NCBI GenBank assembly: GCA_036874045.1
Contig: CM072343.1
Span: forward strand, 5,228,001 to 5,292,000
Length of the DNA stretch: 64,000 nucleotides
Reading direction: 5' to 3'
Source: Cymodocea nodosa
Lineage: Eukaryota; Streptophyta; Magnoliopsida; Alismatales; Cymodoceaceae
This document shows, piece after piece, positions 46,961 through 59,612 of the stretch; position 1 is the first letter of the stretch; the number at the start of each line of letters is the position of its first letter. A model generated the notes under the pieces. That model ran no database searches, was not told where the DNA came from, and saw only the letters and a program-made list of their open reading frames with translations. Both the position numbers and the translations under genes were made by a program.

Positions 46961-47654
46961 AGCATTATGGAATGGAACAGAATCGCTCTGATCTTTACTA
47001 TTCTAAGTTCTAAATGATTTCTACAAATAATGCCTCCAAATCCTAAGTTTTAGTCTAAATAAACCCTAAGTTTTTGGCAAGTAATCGAGTCATTTCCTGC
47101 ATAAACTATCGGTACTAACACGTACTACTCTATGGACTTATAGTTAACTCAATAGAGTAAGTTTGTAGACTTACCTTAAGTACTCCGTTGAATTACAATT
47201 AACTCAATGGAGTAAGTTCGTTGAGTTAAGCTTAACTCAACGGACCTCCAATACAGTTATAACTAATAATAATAATAATAACAATAATAATAATTTTTAA
47301 TTCGGTCAAGACCAAAGAATCTCTAGTCTAACAGACTCTTAATTTTACAATTTCCTTAACTTCGGTCAAACCATTGCTTTTCCTCGATCGAACTGAAATT
47401 GCAGAATATATATTTTTCTAACACTTGGTTGAACCAATACTTTATTTTGGTCAAATCGACACTCTACTTAATATAAAATTTTTCTTTTTACTTTTTTTTT
47501 TAGTAATCAGTTAGGCCAATGGATCCTTTTGGTATGACCATTATAATATTTTCTTTTAATTTTTCTTCTTTAGTAGGACAGATGATTTCTTTCGATTAAA
47601 CTAGTTCTACATTAATAATAATAATAATTTTATATATATATATTACTTAATAGA
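46961..47654 (-). promoter_or_regulatory. G2 dyad-rich spacer before the PF20167-type ORF
   Basis: Dyads of the AACTCAATGGAG...GTTCGTTGAGTTAAG type cluster at 47140-47250, with GGTCAAACC / GGTTGAACCAA-type pairs at 47305-47560. The arrangement is the mirror of G1 8614-9330. An ATT-repeat microsatellite (about 47265-47295) and an AT run (about 47610-47645) interrupt it. Confidence 0.55.
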
Positions 47655-48811
47655 ACTCGAGTAATCCTTTACTATTACTTCTATAATTCTGAAGGAACAT
47701 TTTGGAAACTTCAAAATAGGTCTAAGTCTTTGTCCATTTACTTTAAATATATTCTGATTTTTAGGATTTTCAATTTCTATAGCTACATAGGAATAAATAT
47801 TTCAAATTATGTAAGGTCCTACCCATCTAGATCTTAATTTTTCTAGATGGTTATGAAGTCTAGTCATGTCAAGATATACTTCCTGTCTTATTTCAAAAGT
47901 TTTTGGAATAATTTTCTTGTCATGCCAACACTTCATTTTCTCTTTTTTTTTACAGTTTTCAAATAAGCTTCATTCCTAAATTCTTCTAACTCAATTAATT
48001 GCATTTTTCTATTTTCAATAGTTTGATTGAAATTAGTGTTTAGAGTTTTTAATGCCCAATAAGCTTTATGTTCAATTTCAACTAGTAAATGACAACTTTT
48101 TCCATATCCTATCCTAAAAGGTGACATACCTAAGCTTGTCTTATAAACAGTTCTATAGGTTCAAAGTGCATCTATTAATCTATTAGCCCAATCTTTTCTA
48201 GTAGGATTTACTACTTTTTTTAAGATTAACTTAATTTGTTTGTTTACACTTTCTATTTGTCCACTTATTTGCAGATGATATGATGCAGCTATTTTGTGAT
48301 TTACTCTATATTTCTTCATTAAGGCTTCAAAACTTCTATTACAGAAATGAGTTCCTCTATCACTAATAATAGCTTTAGGTATTCCAAATCTAGCAATTAT
48401 ATTAGTTCTTATAAAATGTATTACCACTTTGTTATCATTACTTTTTGTAGGAATAGCTTCTATCCATTTAGATACATAATCCACCCCCAACAATATATAA
48501 TTAAATTGATTAGACATAGGAAATGGACCATAAAATCTATTCTCCACACATCAAAGATTTCAACCTCAACAATAGGATTCAAAGGCATCATATTCCTCTT
48601 TGATATCTTTCCTATTTGTTGACATCTTAAACAACTTAAGAATTATTTATGAGCATCTTTGAATAATGTTGGCTAATAGAATCACATTGCAGAATTTTAG
48701 CAGTAGTTTTCCTTGAACCAAAACGTCCTCCACATGTTTGGTCATGGTAGAAAGACAATATGCTCTGATATTCAATTTCTGGAACACACCTCCTTAAAAC
48801 TAGATTAGGAC
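47655..48811 (-). pseudogene. G2: integrase, minus strand
   Basis: The minus-strand reading holds part of the zinc module near 48700 and the catalytic core from GPFPMSNQFNYILLGVDYVS (about 48530). [19 protein letters not shown] (about 48350) and the C-terminal [20 protein letters not shown] block (about 48110) follow, down to 47655. It covers the integrase section that Ca interrupts in G1. Broken. Confidence 0.82.
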
Positions 48812-49007
48812 ATTTGTTAGGGTTTTGTTAACTTCTGTTTTTTAAACTTGTTTAATTTGTCTTTATGCTTATATCAATAATTACTTTTAGAAGTAAACTA
48901 ACAACCTTTCATACAAATTAGATATTAATTCCAATTTGTATTTTAACTGCAAGTGCACAATGTATATTGTATTTGTGTGCAAGTACAGGTCGATCCCATA
49001 GAGATTG
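48812..49007 (-). repeat. LTR remnant of the G1/G2 family, minus strand
   Basis: The reverse complement closely matches the last third of the G1 LTR (18815-18990): GGGATCGACCTGTACTTGCA, then CAAATTGGAATTAATATCTA and GAAAGGTTGTT. It joins G2 integrase directly at about 48811. The LTR of Cd starts at 49008, so the copia Cd lies in this LTR. Whether it is the 5' LTR of G2 or part of another copy cannot be told. Confidence 0.75.
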
Positions 49008-50206
49008 TGTAGGATCATCTGTATCACAAGAGGGGGGTGAATTGTGTCTTTAGTAATTAAATACTAGCAGATAAAACAAGAGCACAAAACACTCGTAAAT
49101 AAAATTTTATTCTTTATTTAAAAATAGAATTTACAATATCTTTTCAGCTCAATTCCCTTCTTGAAGGTTTTGATACAGTAATGTTTGATATACAATTCAA
49201 ATAAAAAAGCAAAGCTCTTATTCAAAACTAATTTTGAATTGTATAAAACCTGATCTTTATGTACACAGCTTCTTTCTTTCTCTTTGCTTAGCTTCTATAT
49301 CTCTTCTTCTTTAGTTGTCGAATTTCCAGACTTCTTGCGTTTGCAACTCATTTTCTGAAATTGCTTGGAATTTCAAACTTCTTCTGATGTTGGAGAATTT
49401 TTCAGAATATGAATATTCAAACTTAACTTTTCAATTAGGGATCCAGATTGAATATTCAGACTTGGTTTTTGAGATTGGGATCCTCTGTTGTAATGTAGCT
49501 TGTACTCTCTATTAGTAGTCGAACTCTATTGTCTTTCACGTTCAGCGTGTTCATCCACTTAATCCACAATCCATAATCCACGTACTAATTTTTTCTTTAA
49601 TCCAAATTACTATCTTTTTGAGTTTCCACTTTCTCCACAATCATTTTGAATTTCCACGATCTCCACTCGTAGATACATCGAGACTTTTATCTTCCTGGAG
49701 TCTTGTAGAATATCTTCTAAGTCTTCGATTTAGTTGAACACTTATCCTTTAAGTCTTGTAAAAACTCGAACACTTATCTGTAACTCTTCGAGTTTTAGCA
49801 CCTGCAAAACACGTGACTAAACATAACAAACTTATCTATTCGTTAGTCATTTTATAAAACTCGAACAGTTATCTATCCATGCGTATAAAAACTCGAATAG
49901 TTATCTAACTATTCGATTTTCATTACTGAATGCACATGGAAAACATGTGACAAGTTAAAACATTAAAAACACACGTGCAAATAACTTAACTATACGAGTT
50001 TTTAACATAAACTATTCGACAAAAATGAAACGTTAAGTATCCGAAAGTTTAACTATCGAAAATCTAACTCTTCGGAAATGTTTAACTTATCCGACATAAA
50101 GATGAAACTTTCCGATAATCTATTATCTATTATACTTAGAGAATATTATTTACACTTATTTAAAAATGTTAATAAAGCATATATCATCAAAACAAAATTC
50201 CTAACA
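49008..50206 (-). repeat. 3' LTR of Cd (1199 bp), minus strand
   Basis: On the minus strand it runs TGTTAGGAATTTTG to ...CAGATGATCCTACA, with the copia block TTCACCCCCCTCTTGTGA at its end. U3 holds dyads of the AACTCGAATAGTTA / TAACTATTCGAGTTTT type (about 49725-50080), with CACGTG-type boxes at 49811, 49945 (variant) and 49974. Confidence 0.85.
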
Positions 50207-50500
50207 ATCTCCCCCTTTTTGATGATGCCAAAACTTAATAAGTCAAAAATAATCTATCTCTTCTCCCCCTTTTTGGCATTATAAAAAAGTAAATAAAATG
50301 TAAGGAAGAAAAAAAGATTCTAAGTACATATCGTTCAAAATGATTTTAAACATGCATAACTGTCATGGATTAAGCATAAACTGTTTAAATATAAATTGTG
50401 AAAAATAATCACATGAGTATTAAATTGTAGTAAACAATTTACATAATATTTTTGGTAATAAATTACAATACATAAATCATGTAATACATAATTTGTATAA
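50207..50500 (-). other. Cd: 3' non-coding tail with doubled polypurine tracts
   Basis: The plus strand shows TCTCCCCCTTTTTGATGATG at 50208 and TTCTCCCCCTTTTTGGCATT near 50261. These are complements of the two polypurine tracts, as in Ca and Cb. Otherwise AT-rich and empty. Confidence 0.8.
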
Positions 50501-52898
50501 TCATAAGCCTCTTTGTCTTCGAAAAATACTAATCAGAGTGTCTAAAATTTGCTTTGCAATTTTTGTACTTACTCTGTTTATCTGATCAATTACTACTTCA
50601 TCTAAATTATTTTGTGAAACTTGTGATGGTTGCTGTAAAAATTCAGTATAGATGTCTATATGTATACCTATATTTGTATTTGTTTGTGTACTTGTATCTA
50701 TATCTGTATGTATACTGGTATTGATATCTGTATGTTGCTGTTATTCTGAAAATTGTGTTGATTATTGTTGTTGCTGTTGGGACTGAGTTTGCCTATCTTG
50801 TTGTTGTTGGACTACAGGTGTATCTGTTGCCTGGTATTTTTGGAGTTCCTTTGTAGAGAAAGATCTTAATTTTAATCTTTTCTATGGCCAAGGTGTAATA
50901 TCTATTTGACTTGCCACAATTCTCAAAATCGTATCACCATAAAATAATTTACTCTGTAAATGTAAGATATGAGAAATAAAAATATCATACCAATTCACTT
51001 GTATATGGTTAATTAATGCATATGTAGCATAAAGACAACATCTACCAACTTCTGCACCATGACCAAACCTCTGAAACAATGAAGCATGTAGTATTTTTGC
51101 AATAAAATGTGCTTGGCCATTTAAGTCATTTAGTAACCTCAATGGTTTGTTGGCAATTGGATCTTTGGCTAAAGTTTGATTGTCTCATCGCAAATGATAA
51201 ACCTGTTTTCTTTCTGATATAAAACTTAACTAGTCTTGAATATAAAACTGTAAAAGTTTTGTATGTTTGAAATTTGTCATAACAGGAACTATTTTTGAAC
51301 CATAATAATGTATTTTCATCTAAACTCTGTTCAGGATTAGGTATTTTCCTGTCATGATGTTCTGATCTGGGACTTGTTTCAATATTATCAGTAGCATCTA
51401 TATTTTCAGATCTTTCAGAACTGGTGGAATTTCCATCAAAACTAGTATAAATGTCTGAAATATCTGTTATTGTCGTATCAATAATCTGCTGAAATTCTTC
51501 TATTTGTTCTTCTGGAAACATTTCAGTAGCAACAGTATCTATATCAATCTGCCTATCAGCAACATGAATGCCTATAATTGATCTATACAACAATTATCTC
51601 TGTATGAAAGAATGTTCTATATCTGTCTGTATAATAGAATCATCATGTATTTCTGAAATTTCTATTCTTGAGACATAGGCAGTGTGATATTCAATCTGTA
51701 ACTATGTATGTTGTTGATTATATACATTTATCAACAAGTATATTATATACTGTAATAGACATAACCATATGTATAAACTGTAGTATAAGCAACTATACCA
51801 AAAATCAAAATTTTCTATCTGTGATATAGTTAGAGGAAGAATATCTATATATTCCTCTTCAAATGAAATATCTTCTATATTCATAGACTCAGTGTCTATA
51901 TCATCAAAAATATCATCAAAATTGATATCATCTGTATATGTATCATCAAAATTTCCTACATGTTCTCTTTCCGTAGGAAAAGAATGTGTGCTTGTAGTAT
52001 GATGTGAAAAACTATCCATTGTATTAAAAGATACATTATGCACTAATGTGACACAATACCTTAGAGTGTATGCTTGTAATCCAATATTGTTCACATCTAC
52101 TGGGATTCCTGACACAAATGTCTATCCAGCTTCTGCAATGGAACATAGTTTTCCATTTTTCAATGATTCTTCTTTTTGCTGCATTATTCCTTCTACACTT
52201 GCAGTTAGTCCAAAATATTCTAATGTATTTTTCTTTTTCCGACTATATGTCTGTAGTGTTTCTTGTTGTTCAGGAGGTTCTAAAATTTTCTTAATTTCTC
52301 CTATTAAAGGCACCTAGGGTCTTGATGGTCCTTCACCATGATGCCTAGGCGGTAATAATGGAATATAGAGTTTTAAGCTCTCCACCTCTGCCATTTTAAG
52401 TTGATAAACTCTTTGTCCTTCACTTCGAAGGCCTATTTTGCTAATGGCAGTTTTCTATTCATTTATGTACTGTTGAATGTCATCTAAAACAGTTGGGGGA
52501 AAATAATGTTGGGAATACAATGTTTCTAATTCCCTATTTGCATTTTCTATCATTGGTCCCCATTTCTTTCCATAATAAGTGATAGACTATACCGATTTTT
52601 CAGGTATCTGTCTAGAACTTGTAACAACCGCAAGGTTAGGTTGTAAAGTTCGTTTCCATAGTTGTAATGCGGAAAGTTCAGTCTGTTTTAGTCTAAATTG
52701 TGTTTCAACATAATTGCGAATAAACTTCCAATAGAAATTTTTCTCATCTTGAACAGCTTTTCTAATTTCATGCAGTATTTCATTTGTAAAAGTGTACTTT
52801 GAATAGATGTCGTTGATTTCATTCTGCATTTTCTGAAGTTCCAGCTCTCTTTTCTACACTTTTGTAATTCTACCACGTCCTCTTCTACGTCCTGACAT
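50501..52898 (-). pseudogene. Cd: PF20167-type accessory ORF (about 800 codons)
   Basis: The minus-strand ATG ends at 52898 and starts a basic N-terminus (MSGRRRGRGRITKV), as in Cb. About 450 residues rich in Asp, Glu, Ser and Thr follow. The domain at about 50870-51300 keeps LNDLNGQAHFIAKILHASLF, RFGHGAEVGRCCLYATYALI, NHIQVNWYDIFISHILHL and SKLFYGDTILRIVASQ. A Gln-rich run (about 50755-50810) and a TDTSTQTNTNIG-like Thr/Ile/Asp stretch precede the C-terminal FRRQRGL. The architecture (basic head, acidic middle, domain, poly-Gln, short basic tail) is the same as in Cb. Function unknown. Broken by a few interruptions. Confidence 0.75.
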
Positions 52899-54842
52899 TG
52901 TCGATTAAGCTTCGTTGTGCACTGTAGAACTTAGTGGAAGTGAAGATTACGAAACTAGGGTTTTACCAAGGTAGAAACACGAAAGGTTGTTAGTAAAACA
53001 TTTATAACTCTTCGAGTTTATAAACGAATTCAATCATTGAAATCATAAATATAAGATCCATTACTGATAAATAACTCAAGTGCTTACAATAACTATACGA
53101 GTTTTACAACCGACAAAAGCAGAATACTTAGCGTAACTGTTCGTGCAAAGAAAATAACTTCTGGCTAAGTGAAAAGTGAGAAAACTCGAAGACTTATGAT
53201 AACTATTCGAGTTTTGTGAATAGTAAAGCACATAACTATACGACAAACATGAATAGTTATTGTCAGAGATTAAGTCTTTCAAAAAATATAATAATATTAA
53301 GTTAACTGTTCGAGTTTCTCGAATGGATAGGTGTGAAAGTCGAAGAGTTAAACATAACTGTTTGAGTTTCAACCGAGACATTATAAAGCAATGAAATTCA
53401 ACACGTGCATAATTCTAACTTAAGGTGTTCAGATATTTTCGGATACTTATAAACCTAACTATCTGATGCTCAGATGCATTTCGGAGACTTACCAGATAAC
53501 TTACTGAACATTCACTTAAGATATGCATTTAGGCTTTAACACGTGTACTTCAGGAAATAATAAAATATTCTATTGATCATTTAAAACATAACTATCCGAT
53601 ATATATATAATAGTCTTCCAAAATCATAGAAAATTCGGACACTTAAGAATTAAAAAGCATGTATTTTACCGATAGTTCAGAAATGTACTAAATTAATGTT
53701 AATTTCCTGAAATTATGCAAATTCTTTAATGAAAACATATAATAGTTCATAAGAGTAGTCTAAAGAATCTATGGCATACTTAAACTAGGTTGCCAAGCCC
53801 TAAATAGATTTGGCTTTAAAAGGTCAAATTGCTTACTTAAAAAGGATGCTAAGCCTTAAATACATTTGAGTCTCTCTAAATTTTTTTTTTTTATTAAAAA
53901 ATATGAATTAAATACAGAAAGAAGTAGTAGATTTAACAATTTAGACTTTCTGGCTTTTATCTTATTTAGTTTACAAAAGATAATTCATAAAGATATACCT
54001 TCAAGAACTTAAAAGAATTCAATAATGAGTACACAAACTTAAGACAATAAATATCGTACATTATGTGTAAAGAGTAGATAATAACAAGAAAAAAATAAAG
54101 ATTATATGCACAGATTATGGCAGGATTGTTATAACACCTTGAAAGATAAATTAAGCTTGAGTACATTGCCCTTTTCCTCCTTTTTTTTTGTTTATATTCA
54201 TATATATATTTTATGTATTACCTCCCACAATATCATCTCTTTACGTAATCACAATCCCTTGATTAGGGGAAAGATAACTAGTTACTTAATGACAAGTGAG
54301 AACAGGTAATATATATATATATATTTTAATTTTTAATTGTAATCTGAATTACTTGCAAAATGAGTTTTCAATCAGCACATCCCAAACCAGTTGGTTTAAG
54401 TGACTAGGGTTTAAGATCCCCCAATGGACTTAATTACTCAAGTAATTGCAGACAAAAACAAACAAAAAATAAAACAAGACAATAAATTAAATTAGAGGCA
54501 ACCGCAAGACTTAATTTTTCTAACAGAATGTTAATAACTTTCCTTTAATAAAAAGTACATACTTTCAATGTATTTTCTTGTTAAAATCTCTGTAATAGCA
54601 TATACATATGTAACAAAAATATAGTTGGCACTCACATTGAATCAATTTAACTTTCCTTAACTAATCTTTTCTGAATTTTTCTTAAATAAATTGACTTCAA
54701 TAAAAATCAGAATTTCATAAATTCTTAACTACCAGAAAATTGTAATTCGAAAATAGATATATATATATTTTTTTTTAATAATAAAGACATTAAATTCTAA
54801 AACTACCTTTATAACAAACCAAAAAGCAATAAACAGGACCAT
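52899..54842 (-). promoter_or_regulatory. Cd: spacer between pol and PF20167-type ORF, with dyads and a gypsy-LTR-like stretch
   Basis: Next to the ORF (52980-53370) lie dyads of the Cd type (AACTATTCGAGTTTT). Farther up (53400-53640) are CGGATAGTTA / AACTATCCGA-type motifs with ACGTG boxes. Bases about 53660-53760 match, in reverse, the start of the gypsy G1 LTR (17088-17200), including TTAGTACATTTCTGAACTAT. A TTTAAGTATG sequence just beyond resembles the end of the G1 polypurine region. The remaining 54000-54840 is AT-rich with no gene. A gypsy-derived promoter for the ORF is one reading; a separate inserted gypsy piece is the other. Confidence 0.5.
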
Positions 54843-56340
54843 TTAAATATCAAATGACCTATAGATACCAAGTTCTAATCGTAATTTTGAAAAAGTATTT
54901 TCATCTAAGGGTTTTGTAAATAGATCTGCTAATTGTTCTATGGTAGGAACAAAATTTAATACTATTTTTCCTTTTATAACATTATTCCTTAGAAAATGAT
55001 GTTGAACTTCTATATGTTTTGCTCGTGAATGTAAGACAGGATTTTTAGATAAACTTATTGCAGAACTACTATCACAAAAAATCTTAGTTGGTTCATAGTC
55101 TAAATTAAAATCTTTTAAAGTTTGTCTGATCTACAGGATTTGAGCACAGCAAAGTGCGGCAGCTATATATTCAGCTTCAGTTGTAGATAATGCTACACAA
55201 TTTTGCTTTTTGCTAAACCATGACACTAAAGAATTTCCTAATAATTGACAAGTGCCATTGGTGCTTTTTCTTTCAGACTTACATCCTACGAAATCAGCAT
55301 CACTATAACCTACTAAGTTTAAAGAACTGTGTTTAAAGTAAAACAATCCAAAATTGATGGTTCCTAATAGATATTTAAAAATTCGTTTAACAGCAAGTAG
55401 GTGTGATTCCTTAGGATTAGATTGATATCTAGCATAAGTACACACACTAAATATAATATCTGGTCAGCTAGCTATTAAATAAAGTAATGAACCAATCATA
55501 CTTCTATATTGTTTTACATCTATAGTTTTTCCAAAGTGATCTTTATCCAACTTGGTGATAGTACTCATTGGTGCATTCTTTGTTTTAGTGTTGTCTAAAC
55601 CAAGCCTCTTTAATAAATCTTGAATATATTTTTCTTGTGAAATAAAAGTACCCTGATCTAATTGCTTAATTTGTAAGCCTAGAAGAAATGATAGTTCACC
55701 CATCATACTCATTTCAAATTGATTAGTCATGCCTTTCGAAAAGGACTCAACTAATTTATCATTTGTTGCTCCAAATATGATGTCATCTACATAGATTTGA
55801 ACTACTAATATATCTTTTTCGATCTTCTTGATAAAAAGAGTGTGATTTACCTTTCCCATAGAATACCCTTTTTCCATAAGGAATTTAGATAATCTTCTTC
55901 TTGATACCATCATACCAGGATCTAGGAGCTTGTTTAAGGCCATATAGTGCCTTCTTAAGCTTATAAACATAGTCAGGATGTTTTGAATCTTCAAAACCTG
56001 GAGGTTGTTTTACATACACTTCTTCTTTTATTTATCCATTTAAAAAAGCAATCTTAACATCCATTTGATATAATTTGAAATCCATATAATAAGCATAAGC
56101 TAACAAAATTCGTATGATTCTAGTCTAGCAACAAGAGTAAATGTTTCATCATAGTCAATTCCTTCCTCTTGCTTGTAACCTTGAGCAACTAATCTAGCTT
56201 TATTTTTAACTATATGTCCATCATCTACTTTGTTTCTAAATACCCACCTTGTTCCAATTATGGACTGATTTTCAGGTGGTGGAACTAGATCCCATACCTC
56301 ATTTCTTATAAATTGATTTAGCTCATCATGCATAGCTAAA
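54843..56340 (-). pseudogene. Cd: reverse transcriptase and RNase H, minus strand
   Basis: RT blocks on the minus strand are [16 protein letters not shown] (about 56255), [14 protein letters not shown], and a catalytic YVDDIIFGA (about 55790) followed by MSMMGELSFLLGLQIKQ. RNase H has GYSDADFVGCKSERKSTNGT (about 55290), ALSTTEAEYIAAALCCAQIL (about 55135) and an RAKHIEVQHHFLR block, ending in ADLFTKPLDEN and LGI near 54870. Copia type, clearly a different family from Cc/Ce. Broken. Confidence 0.87.
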
Positions 56341-57960
56341 TACCAAAATTCATCTTATAAGGAATCTTCAATTTTCTTAGGTTCTAATAAAGAAACAAAT
56401 GAATAAGCACTACAAATGTTGACTACTAATGACCTAGTCCTAACTCCTTGATTAGGATCGCCTATTATCTGATCGATAGGATGAGATGAAGTATAACGCC
56501 AATTTCTATGTTGTTCCATATTTTCTATAGGTATGACATTATTGTCTTCTAAATTTTCATCATTTAAGTTTATATTTCTTATTCCGTCAGATAATCTCTC
56601 AATTTCTTTGTCAACATCATTTGATACCATTTCTGGGAGAATTTTTGAATCAAAGTTTTCAGCATGTCTAACATCTAAATGAGAATTTTCATGAAATTTT
56701 ATTTATAGGGTTTCCTCAATGGTTTTTGTTGATTTATTATAAACTCTATATGCTTTACTTCTAATGGAATAACCAACAAAAATACCTTCATCTGATTTGG
56801 CTTTAAATTTGTCTCTTCGTTCCTTAGTGTTTAAAATAAAACACTTATAGCCAAAGGGTTTTAAATAACTTATTTTCGGAACCCTATTATACCATATCTC
56901 ATAAGGAGTTTTATCTAAAATTGGTCTTAGATGTACTCTATTTATAACATAGCATGCTGTATGAACTACTTCTGCCTAGAGAAATAGGGGTAACTTATTC
57001 TCATTTAACATGGTTCTAGACATTTCCTGAAGTGATCTGTTTTTACGTTCTACTATCCCATTTTGTGAAGGAGCTCTTGGAAATGAGTACCTATGATCTA
57101 TGCCTAATTCTTCACAAAAGGTGTCCATTTGATCATTATCAAATTCAGTACCATGATCACTCCTAAGTTTTTGAATTCTAACATTTTGCTCATTCTAAAC
57201 TTTATTACAGAATATTTTAAATATTTCAAAAACTTCAGTTTTATTAGCTAAAAAATAGACCCATGTAAATCTAGAATAGTCATCAACTAGTACAAAAGCA
57301 TAATGTTTACCTCCTAGACTGGTTGTCCTAGTAGGTCCAAATAAATCCATATGCACTAGTTCTAATACTCTTTTGCTTGTTATTTCATTTAAACTTTTAA
57401 AGGATGTTTTATGTAATTTACCTAGTTGACATGCATCACACATAAACTCTTTCGAGTACTTAATACTAGGTAAACCTCTAACTAGATTCTTTTTAGACAG
57501 CTTTTGTAATAATTTTAAATTTGAGTGTCCTAGCCTTCTATGCCATAAAATAACTTCATCTATTTTTGCAATTAAGCAAGCATTGTCTTTAATAATATCA
57601 GAAGGCAAATTCAAAATACAAACAGATCCTTTCTTGTATGTAGTGAATAAAATTTCGTTTGTAGACATGTCCATAATTTTACAGGAATCTTTTTCAAAAA
57701 TTATTCTATAAAACTTCATTAAAATAGGAACACTCAATAAATTAAAACCTAAGTTTTCCACTAATAAGACATCATTTATAAAGCATTTCTAAGTTACCTG
57801 AACCTTGCCAGACCCAAGGATATTTATTTTGCTTTTATTTCCAAAAGTAACTTGTCTGTTCTTGGTCTTTGTTATTTCTGTAAGTAATCGTATATCTCCA
57901 GTCATGTGGCTGGGTGCTCCACTGTCCATTATCCATTTTGATTTGTGTACCTACAAAACA
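56341..57960 (-). pseudogene. Cd: protease and integrase, minus strand
   Basis: The protease block WIMDSGAPSHMTG is near 57900-57940. The integrase zinc module LWHRRLGHSNLKLLQKLS ... CDACQLGKLHKTSFK covers about 57400-57550. The core starts HMDLFGPTRTTSLGGKHYAF (about 57310) and reaches the ERKNRSLQEM-like block near 57010. A linker with the WRYTSSHPIDQIIGDPNQGV block (about 56440-56500) leads to RT. Broken. Confidence 0.85.
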
Positions 57961-57961
57961 G

Positions 57962-59612
57962 TCAAAAAGAGATTTTATCTCTTGGAACCCATTTTTGAGT
58001 GGGTCCAAGAATTTTAGAGAGAGTCATATCAAAATAATCCGTATTTTTAGACTTCAACTTACCTATTTTCTGATAATTATTTTTTCGTTTCTTTCTCTTA
58101 GTGTTATAATTATCAAAACATTTATCTCTATGTAAACTAGAGTTGAAATTTTCATTTCTAACATTATTTGATTTCCAATATCCGATATTCTTTAAATATG
58201 AAGAAAATTGATCAAGAATATTAAGATTCTCAAATGACTTAGCTTGATTTTTCTGAAAATTTCTTTTGACATTCTTGCATCGTGTGTTATCATTTATATG
58301 CTGCATTTTATCAACTTGCACATATTTTTCTCCATTTTTAATTACACACGGAATAGTTTTTCTCTTACTATTCTTAGTACTGGAAATAAAGACATTATTT
58401 TTAGCAGTACGAACATGCAATATATAATTTTTAGAAGATGCATCGTGTAAACCAATACCATGTTTTTCTATATTTGATATTTTACTACTAAGTTCATTTG
58501 TTACAGTTTGACTATTATTCCATTTTCTTAATATAGCATTTTGATCGCAGATCTTAATCTTTAGGATATCAATTTTTGAATTTAAATCAGTAATAGTTAG
58601 TTCCAGTTTTTCAATTACACAGATCATTTTCTTCTTATCAGCAATTAAATTTTCACAATGAGCATGCAATTTTCTTTCTATTGTAGTAAACTTTAAAATT
58701 TCCTGTGCATGCCTTTGATTTTCTTCCTTAAATTTATTCAATGTAGAGTTCAGAAAATCAATCTCATTTTCAGATTCATCTAGCATTTTTCTAGTGTTCT
58801 TTCCTTCTATTTTTACTTTCTTATATTTTCTGGCTAGTCTATTGTATTCAACAAGTAATCCATCAAAACTATCAAAGTTAGCATTTTGATCAGAGGATAC
58901 CTCACTGGATTTTGCCATGAAGCATACATTTGCCAGATTTTCTTCTGAATCTGATGTTGATGAGGATTCATTGTCTGATGTTGAATCCTTTGTTTCTTCA
59001 CTTTGTGAAGCTGAAGAGTCATCCCATGTCACTTTAAGTGCCATTCTCTTTCTGAATTTCTTACTCCTAAAATTCTTCCTCGAATTCTTCTTATCTTTGT
59101 TGAGCAGACAATCAGTTTGAAAGTGACCCGATCTATTGCACTTGTAGCATATGATTTTGTCTTTCGTGAATGACTTCTTCTCCATATCTCTAGATGTCTT
59201 TGCTGACCTGAAGTTCTTGCGTTTCTTCAACAGATTTCTAAATTTTCTAGTCAATAACAGTAAATCATCGTTAGAATCATTAGTGACTTCTGAGACTTTA
59301 TCAATCTCAAAAGCGAGATCCCTTCTAGGATTTTTCCCTTTTGGATCTAAATGTTGTACTTCATAGGATGTCAGATTTCCTATGAGATCATCGAGAATAT
59401 ATGTATTTAAATCTTTGGACTCTTCAATAGATGTTGTCTTTTGAGCCCAAATTTTAGTTAAAGATCTAAGGATCTTTCTTACCAAGTCTTTTTCCTCGAA
59501 TTTCTTGCCTAAAGATTTTAATGAATTTATAATCTCAAGAAAACGGGAAAACATGTCAGAGATACATTCATTTTCGTGCATTTTAAAAAGCTCATATTTA
59601 TGTACTAACATA
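57962..59612 (-). pseudogene. Cd: gag, N-terminal end missing, minus strand
   Basis: A stretch of about 550 codons reads open on the minus strand. It begins within the capsid-type domain (LVHKYELFKMHENECISDMF) and contains one zinc knuckle CYKCNRSGHFQTDC (about 59130). A Ser/Asp/Glu-rich segment and a long coiled-coil-rich tail end in KWVPRDK near the protease. The start of gag is absent; at about 59612 the sequence turns into the oppositely oriented gag of Ce. Confidence 0.85.

Larger units (their letters stand above)
19061..49007 (-). mobile_element. G2: older gypsy element of the G1 family, minus strand, in pieces
   Basis: Read on the minus strand from high to low coordinates it contains an LTR remnant (48812-49007), integrase (47655-48811), dyad spacer (46961-47654), PF20167-type ORF (46466-46960 and 26077-27846), gag (25268-25700 and 20060-20603) and the F-box-like gene (19061-19870). 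G1, Cb, Cc and Cd all lie within or against it, so it is the oldest layer. Its gene order matches G1. Heavily broken; its F-box end should continue beyond the 5' LTR of G1, outside the window. Confidence 0.8.
49008..59612 (-). mobile_element. Cd: Ty1/copia (SIRE/Maximus-like) element with PF20167-type ORF, minus strand, 5' end missing
   Basis: On the minus strand from high to low: gag (from about 59612), protease, integrase, RT, RNase H (to 54843), a 1.9-kb spacer, a PF20167-type ORF (50501-52898), doubled polypurine tracts and a 3' LTR (49008-50206). This is the order of SIRE-type copia with an extra 3' ORF. I infer one element because all parts share orientation and order. The alternative is two fragments joined in the spacer. 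No 5' LTR; it ends in gag against Ce. Broken, with about ten interruptions. Confidence 0.68.

Noticed and set aside
47265-47295. ATT/AAT trinucleotide run as a regulatory repeat
   Set aside because: A short microsatellite in the G2 spacer with no counterpart in the G1 spacer, so it is not part of the conserved dyad layout.
50501-52898. PF20167-type ORF of Cd (and Ca, Cb) as an envelope protein
   Set aside because: The position after pol fits the env-like ORFs of SIRE elements. But the sequence is hydrophilic with a basic start, an acidic middle and poly-Gln, and I see no signal peptide, fusion peptide or membrane anchor.
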